Source: Brevibacterium sp. W7.2 (GTDB taxonomy: Bacteria; Actinomycetota; Actinomycetes; Actinomycetales; Brevibacteriaceae). Taken from it: a stretch of 64,000 nucleotides of DNA. The stretch is taken from NCBI RefSeq assembly GCF_018137945.1, contig NZ_CP073089.1:2046001-2110000 (forward strand). Direction: 5' to 3'. Position 1 is the first letter of the stretch. Every line of letters starts with the position of its first letter. The notes under the pieces were generated by a model. The model was not told the DNA's origin and did no database searches. It saw only the letters and a program-made list of their open reading frames with translations. The position numbers were made by a program, and so were the translations under genes. This document shows, piece by piece, positions 15,584 through 23,062 of this stretch.

Positions 15584-15996
15584 CGGCAGCCCTGACGAGT
15601 CGACAACAAGTCAGCAGTCCCTGTATAGTTCAGTGCATGCTGACCATTGCTTCACGCCTCGACGTCATGAACCGGCTCGGCCGGGCCATGGCGGACCCGA
15701 CGCGATCCCGGATCCTGATGACCCTGCTCGACGGCCCAAGCTACCCGGCCGTGCTCTCGCGCGAGCTGGAGCTGACGCGCTCGAACGTGTCGAACCACCT
15801 GACCTGCCTGCGCGACTGCGGGATCGTGGTCGCCGAGCCCGAGGGGCGGCAGACGCGCTACGTGATCGCCGACCCGCATATCGCGGCGGCGCTCACGGCC
15901 CTCGTGGACGTGACGCTGGCCGTCGACGAGCACGCGCCATGCATGGACTCGCAGTGCACCGTGCCGGGCTGCTGCGGGACAGGAGCGGCCAAGTGA
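15584..15996 (+). repeat. 413-bp duplicated cmtR module, copy 2
   Basis: This is the partner of 14065-14477. Differences include GTG to GAG upstream of the promoter, CTC to ATC (Leu to Ile) in the coding region and two changes near the cysteine-rich end. Confidence 0.95.
15637..15996 (+). CDS. cmtR: CmtR-type Cd/Pb-sensing ArsR repressor, copy 2
   Basis: The 119 residues are identical to copy 1 except for Ile82; all three metal ligands (Cys57, Cys61, Cys102) are kept. It has its own copy of the promoter and operator. The stop overlaps the start of the P-type ATPase by four bases, so this copy controls the ATPase-lspA-thioredoxin operon, while copy 1 controls cadD. Both products should dimerise with each other and bind the same operator, so the two operons form one regulon. 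Confidence 0.9.
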   Translation: MLTIASRLDVMNRLGRAMADPTRSRILMTLLDGPSYPAVLSRELELTRSNVSNHLTCLRDCGIVVAEPEGRQTRYVIADPHIAAALTALVDVTLAVDEHAPCMDSQCTVPGCCGTGAAK

Positions 15997-17903
15997 GCGC
16001 GGCGTGCGGCTGCGACGAGCCCGAGACCGCGGCCGGTGAAGCAGTCGACGAGGAACAAGAACGCCCCTGGTGGCGGGATCGCGGGATCATGGTCCCGGTC
16101 TTCTCCGGCGTCGCCTTCGGCGCCGGCCTGGCCTTGGAGTGGTCCGAGTGGGAGATCCCGGCGCTGGTGCTGTTCTGGATCGGCCTGCTGCTGGGCGCGT
16201 CGACGTTCACCCCGGGCGCGATCCGGAAGCTGTTCAAGGGCAAGCTGAGCATCAGCCTGCTGATGACGATCAGCGCGATCGGCGCGGTCATCCTCGGCTA
16301 CGTCGAGGAGGCCGCCGCGCTGGCGTTCCTCTATTCGATCGCCGAGGCGCTGGAAGACAAGGCGATGGACCGGGCCCGAGGCGGGCTCCGGGCGCTGCTC
16401 AAGCTCGTCCCGGAGACCGCGACCATCCGCCAGGGCGGCGCATCGGTCGAGGTCGCCGCGAAAGACCTCGTTGTCGGTCAGCTGATGCTGGTCCGGCCGG
16501 GCGAGCGGATCGCGACCGACGGCGTCGTCCGCACCGGCCGCTCCAGCCTGGACACCTCCGCGATCACCGGGGAGTCGATCCCCGTCGAGGTCGAGCCCGG
16601 CGATGCCGTGTCGGCCGGTGCGATCAACACCGCGGGAGCGCTGGAAGTGGAGACGACCGCGGCGGGCACCGACAACTCGCTGACCACCATCGTCGACCTG
16701 GTTGAGAAGGCGCAGGCAGAGAAGGGCGACCGCGCCCGCCTCGCCGATCGCATCGCCCGACCACTCGTGCCCGGCGTGCTCATCCTCGCAGTCCTGGTCG
16801 CCGTCATCGGTTCGCTGCTCGGCGACCCGGAGCTGTGGATCACCCGCGCCCTCGTGGTGCTCGTGGCGGCGTCGCCGTGCGCGCTGGCGATCTCGGTGCC
16901 GCTGACCGTGGTCGCTGCGATCGGCTCGGCGAGCAAGTTCGGCGTGATCATCAAGTCCGGGTCCGTGTTCGAGCGCTTCGGCGTGATCCGCCACGTGTCC
17001 GTCGACAAGACCGGCACCCTGACCCGCAACGAGCCCGCCGTCACCGCAGTCCTCACCACTGACGGTGTGACCGAGGAACAGGCGCTGGCCTGGGCCGCAG
17101 CGCTGGAGCAGCACAGCACCCACCCCCTCGCGGCCGCGATCACCGCTGCAGCCCCCGGGGCCCCTGCTGCCGAGGGCGTGACCGAGCAGGCCGGGCACGG
17201 CATCGAAGGCAAGCTCGACGGCGCGCGGGTCACGGTCGGCAGTCCCCGCTGGTTGGACGCCGGGCCGCTCGGCGACCAGGTGGCAGGCATGGAGGAGCAG
17301 GGCATGACGGTCGTCATCGTCCACCGCCACGAGATCCCGGTCGCCGCGATCGGCGTCCGCGACGAGCTGCGCCCCGAGGTCCCCGAGGTCGTCCGCACCC
17401 TCGAGTCCCAGGGCGTGGGCATGACCATGCTCACTGGCGACAACGCCCGCACCGCACGTGCCCTGGCCGCGCAGGCAGGGATCGAGGACGTCCGCGCCGA
17501 GCTGCGCCCCGAGGACAAGGCCGCCGCGATCGGCGAACTCGGCAAGAACGGGTCGGTGGCGATGATCGGCGACGGCATCAACGACGCCCCCGCCCTCGCC
17601 GCCGCGGACATCGGCATCGCGATGGGTGCGACCGGCTCCGATGCCGCGATCGAGTCCGCCGACGTCGCCTTCACTGGCCACGACCTGCGCCTGCTGCCGC
17701 GTGCGTTCGACCACGCCCGCCGCGGACGTCACATCATCAACCAGAACATCATCCTGTCGCTGCTGATCATCGCCGCCCTGCTTCCGCTCGCCCTGTTCGG
17801 CGTCCTGGGGCTGGCCGCGGTGGTGCTCGTACACGAGATCGCCGAGGTCGTCGTGATCCTCAACGGCCTGCGAGCCGCCCGGACGCGGAGGGTCGGCGCG
17901 TGA
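15993..17903 (+). CDS. P1B-type heavy-metal ATPase with SPC motif
   Basis: The start is GTG 15993, giving 636 residues. P-type landmarks: TGES in DTSAITGESIPV, the phosphorylated Asp in SVDKTGTLTRN, HP in HSTHPLAAAI, and GDGINDAPAL. The metal motif in the membrane is AASPCALAIS. SPC instead of CPC is the mark of the P1B-4 group (CtpD, CzcP), linked to Co, Zn and Cd export. There is no HMA domain at the N-terminus, only a short CGC near residue 5. The last helix has HEIAEVVVILNGL. Placed under a Cd/Pb sensor, cadmium or a related ion is the likely cargo. The stop overlaps lspA. Confidence 0.88.
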   Translation: MSAACGCDEPETAAGEAVDEEQERPWWRDRGIMVPVFSGVAFGAGLALEWSEWEIPALVLFWIGLLLGASTFTPGAIRKLFKGKLSISLLMTISAIGAVILGYVEEAAALAFLYSIAEALEDKAMDRARGGLRALLKLVPETATIRQGGASVEVAAKDLVVGQLMLVRPGERIATDGVVRTGRSSLDTSAITGESIPVEVEPGDAVSAGAINTAGALEVETTAAGTDNSLTTIVDLVEKAQAEKGDRARLADRIARPLVPGVLILAVLVAVIGSLLGDPELWITRALVVLVAASPCALAISVPLTVVAAIGSASKFGVIIKSGSVFERFGVIRHVSVDKTGTLTRNEPAVTAVLTTDGVTEEQALAWAAALEQHSTHPLAAAITAAAPGAPAAEGVTEQAGHGIEGKLDGARVTVGSPRWLDAGPLGDQVAGMEEQGMTVVIVHRHEIPVAAIGVRDELRPEVPEVVRTLESQGVGMTMLTGDNARTARALAAQAGIEDVRAELRPEDKAAAIGELGKNGSVAMIGDGINDAPALAAADIGIAMGATGSDAAIESADVAFTGHDLRLLPRAFDHARRGRHIINQNIILSLLIIAALLPLALFGVLGLAAVVLVHEIAEVVVILNGLRAARTRRVGA

Positions 17904-18463
17904 CCGCGCAGGACGCCGCCGTCGAAGGGACGAGCACGCAGGAGCACGGCCCAACGGCAGGGGGCAAGCGTGCCCTCCGCCTTGCGCTCATCGTGGCCGT
18001 GCTTGCCCTGGCCGTGGACCAAGGGTCGAAGGCCCTCGCCGTTGCGCAGTTGACGCCGGGCGAGCGGATGCCACTGCTCGGCGACCTGTTCGGATTGTCG
18101 CTGGTCTACAACCCCGGGGCCGCGTTCTCGCTCGGCTCCGGAGCCACCTGGATCTTCACGATTGTCGGGCTCCTCGCTGCCGTGATGGTGGTCGTTTTCG
18201 CCGTGCGGCTGCGCGGGGCGAGGTGGGGCGTCGCGTTGGGCCTGGTCCTCGGTGGCGCGGTCGGCAACCTCGTCGACCGGCTCGTGAATCCGCCCTCGTT
18301 CGGGCAGGGGCACGTCACCGACTTCCTTGCCTACGGAAACCTGTTCGTCGGGAACGTCGCCGACGTCTTCATCGTCGCCGGCGTCGGGCTGGTCTGCGTG
18401 AACCTGCTCCTACCGACTCCTCGCACGACAGCCGAAACCGACCGAACGGATCCCGCTTCATGA
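17900..18463 (+). CDS. lspA: signal peptidase II (accessory copy)
   Basis: The 187-residue lipoprotein signal peptidase has four membrane segments. The catalytic aspartates sit in GGAVGNLVDRLVN and FVGNVADVFIVAG, and VYNPGAAFSLGSG is the conserved substrate-groove motif. GTG 17900 overlaps the ATPase stop. LspA copies next to metal-efflux ATPases are common on mobile DNA; the reason is not settled. It is most likely additional to a chromosomal lspA outside the window. The stop overlaps the next gene in ATGA. Confidence 0.9.
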   Translation: MTAQDAAVEGTSTQEHGPTAGGKRALRLALIVAVLALAVDQGSKALAVAQLTPGERMPLLGDLFGLSLVYNPGAAFSLGSGATWIFTIVGLLAAVMVVVFAVRLRGARWGVALGLVLGGAVGNLVDRLVNPPSFGQGHVTDFLAYGNLFVGNVADVFIVAGVGLVCVNLLLPTPRTTAETDRTDPAS

Positions 18464-18786
18464 AGGTCGAACTGCTGCACATCGTCGACTGCCCGAACAC
18501 CGCCGTCGCCGAGGAGCACGCACGCGCCGCTCTGGACTCGCTGGGGCTCACGGACGTGCCCGTCGAGCTGGTCACGATCCACAGCGAGGCCGAGGCGGCG
18601 AACACCAGGTTCGGAGGCTCGCCCACGATCCTCGTCGACGGCGTCGACCTGTTCCCGACGACACCGGTTCGCTCCCTCGCGTGCCGGGTCTATGCGACGG
18701 AGACCGGGTATGCCGGAGCCCCGGCTGCGGCACAGATCGATGAGGCGCTTCGCGGCCGCAGGCGAGGCGGCGGAGGCGAACGATAG
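18460..18786 (+). CDS. thioredoxin-fold metal-resistance accessory protein
   Basis: The 108-residue protein starts MKVELLHIVDCPNTAVAEE. The first strand, the single cysteine in VDCPN and the later GGSPTILVDGVDLF (cis-Pro after a beta strand) give a thioredoxin-like fold of the type often found beside mercury and cadmium genes. The usual CxxC is reduced to one Cys at position 11, so classical disulfide exchange is unlikely; metal binding or delivery is possible. It is the last gene of the element, 30 bp from attR, and ends in a basic RGRRRGGGGER tail. Confidence 0.65.
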   Translation: MKVELLHIVDCPNTAVAEEHARAALDSLGLTDVPVELVTIHSEAEAANTRFGGSPTILVDGVDLFPTTPVRSLACRVYATETGYAGAPAAAQIDEALRGRRRGGGGER

Positions 18787-18812
18787 GTCCAGTGTTACAA
18801 CCCAGACGTGCG

Positions 18813-19070
18813 CTACCGCATGTCGATGACGCCGGTGCCGACCTCGATGTGCTTCGTCTTCGCGGCGATCGCGCTGAGGACGGGAATCGGCGACGCCGCC
18901 TGCCTGGCGAAGTGGTGGACGCGGAAGTACGCTCCGTTGACGCCGATCTCGTCGGCGCCGACGCCGATCTCGACGGCCTGCTTCAGGGCTTCCTTCGCGC
19001 CGTACTCCCCTGGGGCCGCGCCGGGTCCGTAATGGCCGAAACTCAAGAATCCGAATGCCTTCATATCCAT
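18813..19070 (-). pseudogene. LLM-class flavin oxidoreductase, N-terminal part
   Basis: The first 85 residues of the interrupted gene (MDMKAFGFLSFGHYGPG ... ALKQAVEIGVGADEIGVNG ... IEVGTGVIDMR) are followed by a TAG formed by element sequence. Alignment of the break with 7811 is exact. The fragment keeps its own promoter side, so a short unstable peptide may be made. Excision of the element would rebuild a 352-residue enzyme. Confidence 0.85.
18817..18825. repeat. right attachment core (attR)
   Basis: This second copy of CGCATGTCG joins element DNA on the left to LLM coding sequence on the right (ATGACGCCGGTGCC in plus orientation). Confidence 0.8.
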
Positions 19071-19190
19071 GCCAACCTGGTTGAGGTTTCAATTATTCCG
19101 GCTCGTCGCAGGCGGTGCGCTGCTTCCTGCTGGCTGCACGGGCCCCCGCATACCCATGTGGGTGTGCGTGCGGGCATTCGGGGAACGACG

Positions 19191-19218
19191 AAGGCCCCGT
19201 CGCGAACGACGGGGCCTT
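19191..19218 (-). terminator. tRNA-Asn terminator hairpin
   Basis: The 12-bp perfect stem AAGGCCCCGTCG / CGACGGGGCCTT has a 4-base loop. It is seven bases downstream of the tRNA on the minus strand and upstream of the LLM 5' part. Confidence 0.75.
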
Positions 19219-19224
19219 GCTCTG

Positions 19225-19297
19225 CTCCCCCGGCTGGGCTCGAACCAGCGACCCTTCGATTAACAGTCGAATGCTCTGCCAACTGAGCTACGGAGGA
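19225..19297 (-). tRNA. tRNA-Asn(GTT)
   Basis: This 73-nt cloverleaf has acceptor TCCTCCG / CGGGGGA with discriminator G, D-arm GCTCAGTTGGCAGAGC, anticodon stem TTCGA/TCGAA and loop CTGTTAA (anticodon GTT), and T-arm GCTGGTTCGAGCCCAGC. No CCA is encoded. Confidence 0.95.
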
Positions 19298-19326
19298 ATG
19301 TGGCAGTGACCTGCGCACGAGAAATC

Positions 19327-19356
19327 AGCATAGCAAAGGTGAGCCGACCTCGCCAA
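19327..19356 (-). promoter_or_regulatory. tRNA-Asn promoter
   Basis: On the minus strand TTGGCG (19356-19351) and TATGCT (19332-19327) are 18 bases apart and end 29 bases before the tRNA. The tRNA-Ala promoter uses the same TTGGCG. Confidence 0.6.
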
Positions 19357-19552
19357 AGCGGCGCCCAGTGCGTTAGGTCACACCTGCCCCGCTCGCCCTG
19401 GGCCAGCGGTGCCCGACATGGGCACCTCCGGTTTCCCCCACCTCGGGGAGACGGGGAACCGGACAATCGCCCCGCGCGCACGACGCTCGCGCGTACTGCA
19501 CTGTAACATCGGGGGTGACCCTTGCGAGCCATCCCCGACGGAAGCAGAACAC

Positions 19553-20464
19553 GTGACCATTGTGGCCATCGCCTTAGCCGTTCTGGCAGCTGTGGCCCTC
19601 GCGTTCGGGGCCCTCTACCAGCACGACGCCGTCGCCGATCAGGACAACTCCCACGACGGTCTGAGCTGGGCGCACTTCAAGGAGCTGCTGGGGAACCGGA
19701 AATGGCTGCTCGGGCTCTTCATCCTCGGCCTCGGCACCCTGGGGAACTTCCTCGCCCTCGCCCTCGCCCCCGTCATGGTCGTCCAGCCGATCGGGGCGTT
19801 CTCTCTCATCGTCTCCGTCCTCCTCGGCGTGAGGTACCGCGGGCTCAAGGTCAACCGCCGCCTCGTCCAGGCCGTCGTGTGGTGCACCGTCGGCGTCACC
19901 GTCTTCGTCGCCCTGTCAGCCACGACCGCGCGCACGTCGGTCCACCTCGGCGCCGACGCCCTGCCGCTCGTGTGGATCACCGGCGTCATCGTCGCCGCCG
20001 GGCTCATCGTCATGCTCTTCTTCCGCCACGCCCCGCAGCTCGTCCTCATCACCGCGGCGGGCCTGCTCTTCGCGTGCGTGGCGACGAACGCCCATCTCGT
20101 CAGCGTCCAGTTCCTGCGCGCCGGCATCGAGAACGTCACGTGGCTCAACGTCGCAGCCCTCATCGTCGCCGCAGCGCTGGGCTCCTGGTTCGTGCAGAAC
20201 TCGTACGCCGCCGGCCCCCCGGAGATGGTCATCGCCGGGCTCACCGTCGTCGATCCCATCGCCGCGGTCATCCTCGGCTCCGTCGTCCTCGGTGAGGCCC
20301 ACGCCGCTCCCCCATGGCTCGTCGTTGTCATCACGATCACAGGATTGGTCGCGTGTCTCGGGGTCGTTGTATTGTCTCGGTATCATCCCGATGTCAAGGA
20401 TCGCGAGGACGAACGCCGCGACGCCCGCCAGAACGATCAGTTGACCGACACCGAGGAGAGTTGA
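19553..20464 (+). CDS. DMT/EamA-like multi-pass membrane protein
   Basis: GTG 19553 gives 303 residues and ten predicted membrane helices, starting VTIVAIALAVLAAVALAFGA. Two halves of similar layout contain LGTLGNFLALALAPVMVVQP in the first and VVDPIAAVILGSVVLGE in the second. This agrees with the drug/metabolite transporter fold and with NIPA-like magnesium transporters. The tail (HPDVKDREDERRDARQND) is charged. A GGAAG lies about eight bases before the start. The glycosyltransferase follows with three bases between stop and proposed start, so the two form an operon; a role in export of a glycolipid intermediate is possible but unproven. Confidence 0.75.
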   Translation: MTIVAIALAVLAAVALAFGALYQHDAVADQDNSHDGLSWAHFKELLGNRKWLLGLFILGLGTLGNFLALALAPVMVVQPIGAFSLIVSVLLGVRYRGLKVNRRLVQAVVWCTVGVTVFVALSATTARTSVHLGADALPLVWITGVIVAAGLIVMLFFRHAPQLVLITAAGLLFACVATNAHLVSVQFLRAGIENVTWLNVAALIVAAALGSWFVQNSYAAGPPEMVIAGLTVVDPIAAVILGSVVLGEAHAAPPWLVVVITITGLVACLGVVVLSRYHPDVKDREDERRDARQNDQLTDTEES

Positions 20465-20467
20465 GCT

Positions 20468-21682
20468 CTGTCCGCACAATCGACCCGTCGCATCCTCATC
20501 CCCACCGAGACCTACGCCCCCGAGGTCAACGGAGCGGCGAAGTTCGCCGAACGCCTGGCAGCGGGACTCGCCGCCCGCGGACATGACGTCCACGTCGCCT
20601 GCCCCTCGGCGACCGGCACCCCCTCGGTGAGCGTGGAGAACGGCGTCACCGTCCACCGCCTCACCTCCCACCGCTGGATGCTCCACCCCACGTGGACGAT
20701 CTGCATGCCGTGGGAGACGAAGCCGGAGATCGCCCGCCTCCTCGACACCCTCAAGCCCGACGTCGTCCACACGCAGGCGCACTTCGTCATCGGCCGCTAC
20801 GCGTTCTCCGAATCGCACAAGCGCGGCATCCCCGTCGTCGCGACGAACCACTTCATGCCCGAGAACGTCCGCCCCTACCTCCGGGTGCCCAAGCCGCTCG
20901 TCGACGGCGGCACCGCGCTCGCCTGGTGGGATCTGCGCCGTAAGTTCCAGTCCGCCGAGTTCATCACCGTCCCCACCCAGCTCGCCGCGGACCTGCTCAC
21001 GCAGAACGGCTTCAGCTCCCCCATCCGCGCCGTCTCCTGCGGCATCGACCTCGACCGGTTCTCCCACCTCAAGCAGCCGGCCACCGGTGGGAAGGGCTCC
21101 TCGTCGGCCACCGAGGCGGCTGCCCCGCGGGTGCTCTTCGTCGGTCGGCTCTCGGCGGAGAAGCACGCCGAGGACATCGTCCGCGCCGTCGCACTCACCG
21201 ACCCGGCACGCGGCCTCGAGGCCGACATCGTCGGGGGCGGCGATCAGGAGGAGCCGCTCAAGGCGCTCGCCGCCGAACTCGGCATCGCCGAGCGCATCCA
21301 CGTGCTCGGCAAGATCAGCGACTCCGCGCTCATGGACGCCTACGCCCGGTGCACGTTCTTCTGCATGCCCTCGACGGCCGAACTCCAGTCGATCGCCACA
21401 CTCGAGGCCCTGGCCTCGCGCAAACCCGTCGTCCTCGCCGACGCCGTCGCCCTGCCCCACCTCGTCCGCGACGGCGTCAACGGCTACCTGTTCCCGCCGC
21501 GCGACATCGAGGCCCTCGCCGATCGCTTCACCCGCATCTGCACGCAGACGCCCGCGCAGTACGAGGCGATGTCCCGGGCCTCCCTCGACGTCGTCGCCAC
21601 CCACGACATCGAGTACACGCTCGACACGTTCGAGTCGATCTACGCCGACGTCATCGCCGGATACGTCGACACCGCGGCCTGA
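20468..21682 (+). CDS. GT4-family glycosyltransferase, probable CTG start
   Basis: From CTG 20468 the frame has 404 codons. The N-terminal GT-B half begins RRILIPTETYAPEVNGAAKF, as in GT4 mannosyl- and glucosyltransferases that act on lipid acceptors. The C-terminal half shows LFVGRLSAEKHAEDIVRAV and the EX7E motif in AELQSIATLEALASRKPVV, which binds the nucleotide sugar. The first ATG/GTG/TTG in frame is GTG 20627, which would delete the first 53 residues including the conserved first strand. CTG 20468 has GGAGAG seven bases upstream and lies right after the upstream stop (TGA 20462-20464, same frame). ATP-free, membrane-associated activity in mannolipid or glycolipid synthesis is inferred. 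Confidence 0.85.
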   Translation: MSAQSTRRILIPTETYAPEVNGAAKFAERLAAGLAARGHDVHVACPSATGTPSVSVENGVTVHRLTSHRWMLHPTWTICMPWETKPEIARLLDTLKPDVVHTQAHFVIGRYAFSESHKRGIPVVATNHFMPENVRPYLRVPKPLVDGGTALAWWDLRRKFQSAEFITVPTQLAADLLTQNGFSSPIRAVSCGIDLDRFSHLKQPATGGKGSSSATEAAAPRVLFVGRLSAEKHAEDIVRAVALTDPARGLEADIVGGGDQEEPLKALAAELGIAERIHVLGKISDSALMDAYARCTFFCMPSTAELQSIATLEALASRKPVVLADAVALPHLVRDGVNGYLFPPRDIEALADRFTRICTQTPAQYEAMSRASLDVVATHDIEYTLDTFESIYADVIAGYVDTAA

Positions 21683-21769
21683 GACCGACCGCCTGAAACG
21701 GCCCGCCGCTCAGGCCGCAGCTTCTGCAGCGCGGCGCCTCGACTCACGCCGCGAGAGACGGTCTGCCCC

Positions 21770-22717
21770 TCAGGCCGCGTCGTCGGCCGGCGGGACGAAC
21801 ACCGTCGGCTCCGACCTCAGCCGCGCGACGTCGAGCCCGGCGATGACGTCCTCGATCGACCGCCACCGGGCACTGCCTCCGGTGGCACTCGTCGGCTCAG
21901 GCCCGCCGAGGGACTCCCAGATCCATCCGTAGACATCGGCGACCGTCCAGCCGCGGGCCCGCAGCTGCTCGTACGTCACGGCGCCGTCGCGCTTGGCCAG
22001 CCGGGACCCCGACTCGTTGAGCACGAGCGGAACGTGCAGCCACGCCTGCTCGGGCAGGTCGAGGAGTTCGGCAAGACGGGCCTGCCGCGGGGCCGAGGAG
22101 GCGAGGTCGTCCCCGCGGACCACCTCGGTGATCCCACTGGCCGCATCGTCGACGACGACGGTGAGGTTGTAGGCGAACACGCCGTCACCGCGCCGGAGCA
22201 CGACGTCGTCGACCGGTGCCGTGATCGTGCCGAGCAGAGCGTCGGCCACGGTGACCTCCCGGTTCTCCGAGCGCAGCCGCAGAGCCGGACTCCGGCCCGC
22301 GGCGGCCAGGGCGGTCCGCCGCTCGGTGCGCTGCTCCTCGGAGAGGTCGCGGCACGTGCCCGGATACGCTCCCGGTGGGGCGTGCGGGGCTGAGGGGGCC
22401 TGCTGGATGTCCTTGCGCGAGCAGTAGCATTCGTAGACGAGTCCAGCCGTATCGAGACGGGCGATCGCCTCAGCGTAGACGTCGAGACGCGCGGACTGGA
22501 CGAGGGGGTCGTCGTCGGGCACGATCCCGAGGTCGGCGAACACCGCCCGCTGGGACTCCGCCGCGCCCGGCCGGACTCGGTCGAGGTCCTCGACGCGCCA
22601 GAGGAAGCGCTGGCCCTGCTGCCGGGCGCGCGCATACGCGAGCACTCCCGTGCGGATGTTGCCGATGTGGAGGTCGCCGCTGGGGCTCGGGGCGTAGCGA
22701 CCGGCTCCCGCCCTCAC
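21770..22717 (-). CDS. gluQ: glutamyl-Q tRNA(Asp) synthetase
   Basis: The 315-residue protein starts at GTG 22717, overlapping the acetyltransferase stop. It is a class I aminoacyl-tRNA synthetase catalytic core without anticodon domain: YAPSPSGDLHIGNIRTG carries the HIGH-like motif, YECYCSRKDI with a later CRDL forms the zinc site, and SRLAKRDGAVT is the KMSKS-like loop. GluQRS attaches glutamate to queuosine in tRNA-Asp. The length fits (about 300, against 470 for GltX). It forms a two-gene operon with the small acetyltransferase. Confidence 0.9.
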   Translation of the reverse strand: MRAGAGRYAPSPSGDLHIGNIRTGVLAYARARQQGQRFLWRVEDLDRVRPGAAESQRAVFADLGIVPDDDPLVQSARLDVYAEAIARLDTAGLVYECYCSRKDIQQAPSAPHAPPGAYPGTCRDLSEEQRTERRTALAAAGRSPALRLRSENREVTVADALLGTITAPVDDVVLRRGDGVFAYNLTVVVDDAASGITEVVRGDDLASSAPRQARLAELLDLPEQAWLHVPLVLNESGSRLAKRDGAVTYEQLRARGWTVADVYGWIWESLGGPEPTSATGGSARWRSIEDVIAGLDVARLRSEPTVFVPPADDAA

Positions 22718-23031
22718 CTGTCGGCGACGAGATCGGCGTACTGCGGGAACCGTTGCAGGTAGTCCTGGACGTAGGTGCACAGCGGGACGATCGTCTCCCC
22801 GTTCGCCCGGATCTCGTCGAGGGCGTGCGTGACGAGGGTGCGGGCGAATCCGCGCCGGGAGAAGCCCTCGGAGATGATCGTGTGCTGGAGTTCGAGGGTG
22901 CTGTCGCCGATCCGCTGGTAGGCGAGGAACCCGACGAACGCCTCGGGATCGTCGGTGGTGAAGAGTTCGAAGCGCTCCCGGCCACGGTTGTGGCGCATCG
23001 TCACCGGGGTGGCGCTGAGTTCGGGTTCCAT
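22714..23031 (-). CDS. small GNAT-like N-acetyltransferase (NATD1/YidJ type)
   Basis: ATG 23031, eight bases after AAAGGG, gives 105 residues. The protein has the minimal acetyltransferase fold of the YidJ/NATD1 group: RFELFTTDDPEAFVGFLAYQ, then LQHTIISEGFSRRGFARTLV as the acetyl-CoA loop (usually GxGxA, here GFSRRGFA), then ETIVPLCTYVQDYLQRFPQY with the conserved cysteine and tyrosine. The target is unknown. The stop overlaps gluQ. Confidence 0.85.
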   Translation of the reverse strand: MEPELSATPVTMRHNRGRERFELFTTDDPEAFVGFLAYQRIGDSTLELQHTIISEGFSRRGFARTLVTHALDEIRANGETIVPLCTYVQDYLQRFPQYADLVADR

Positions 23032-23062
23032 CCTCACGTCCCTTTCCTCGTCGGTGAGCAGC

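Larger units (their letters stand above)
7803..18825. mobile_element. integrative mobilizable element with serine integrase, CRESS-like Rep, mob genes and metal-resistance cargo
   Basis: The borders are fixed by the split LLM gene: the 9-bp core CGCATGTCG occurs at 7803-7811 and 18817-18825, and deleting one copy plus the 11,014 bp between restores the reading frame. Contents in order: serine integrase, three small ORFs, Rep, MobC, relaxase, MobB, cmtR, cadD, cmtR copy 2, P-type ATPase, lspA, thioredoxin-like gene. All genes run on the plus strand. There is no conjugation machinery, so transfer would need a helper. The Rep suggests a replicating circular stage. Confidence 0.85.

Noticed and set aside
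15459-17903. An 814-codon open frame covering the second cmtR and the ATPase
   Set aside because: Its first 178 codons run out of frame through cmtR and have poor codon use; the ATPase starts at GTG 15993, overlapping the cmtR stop.
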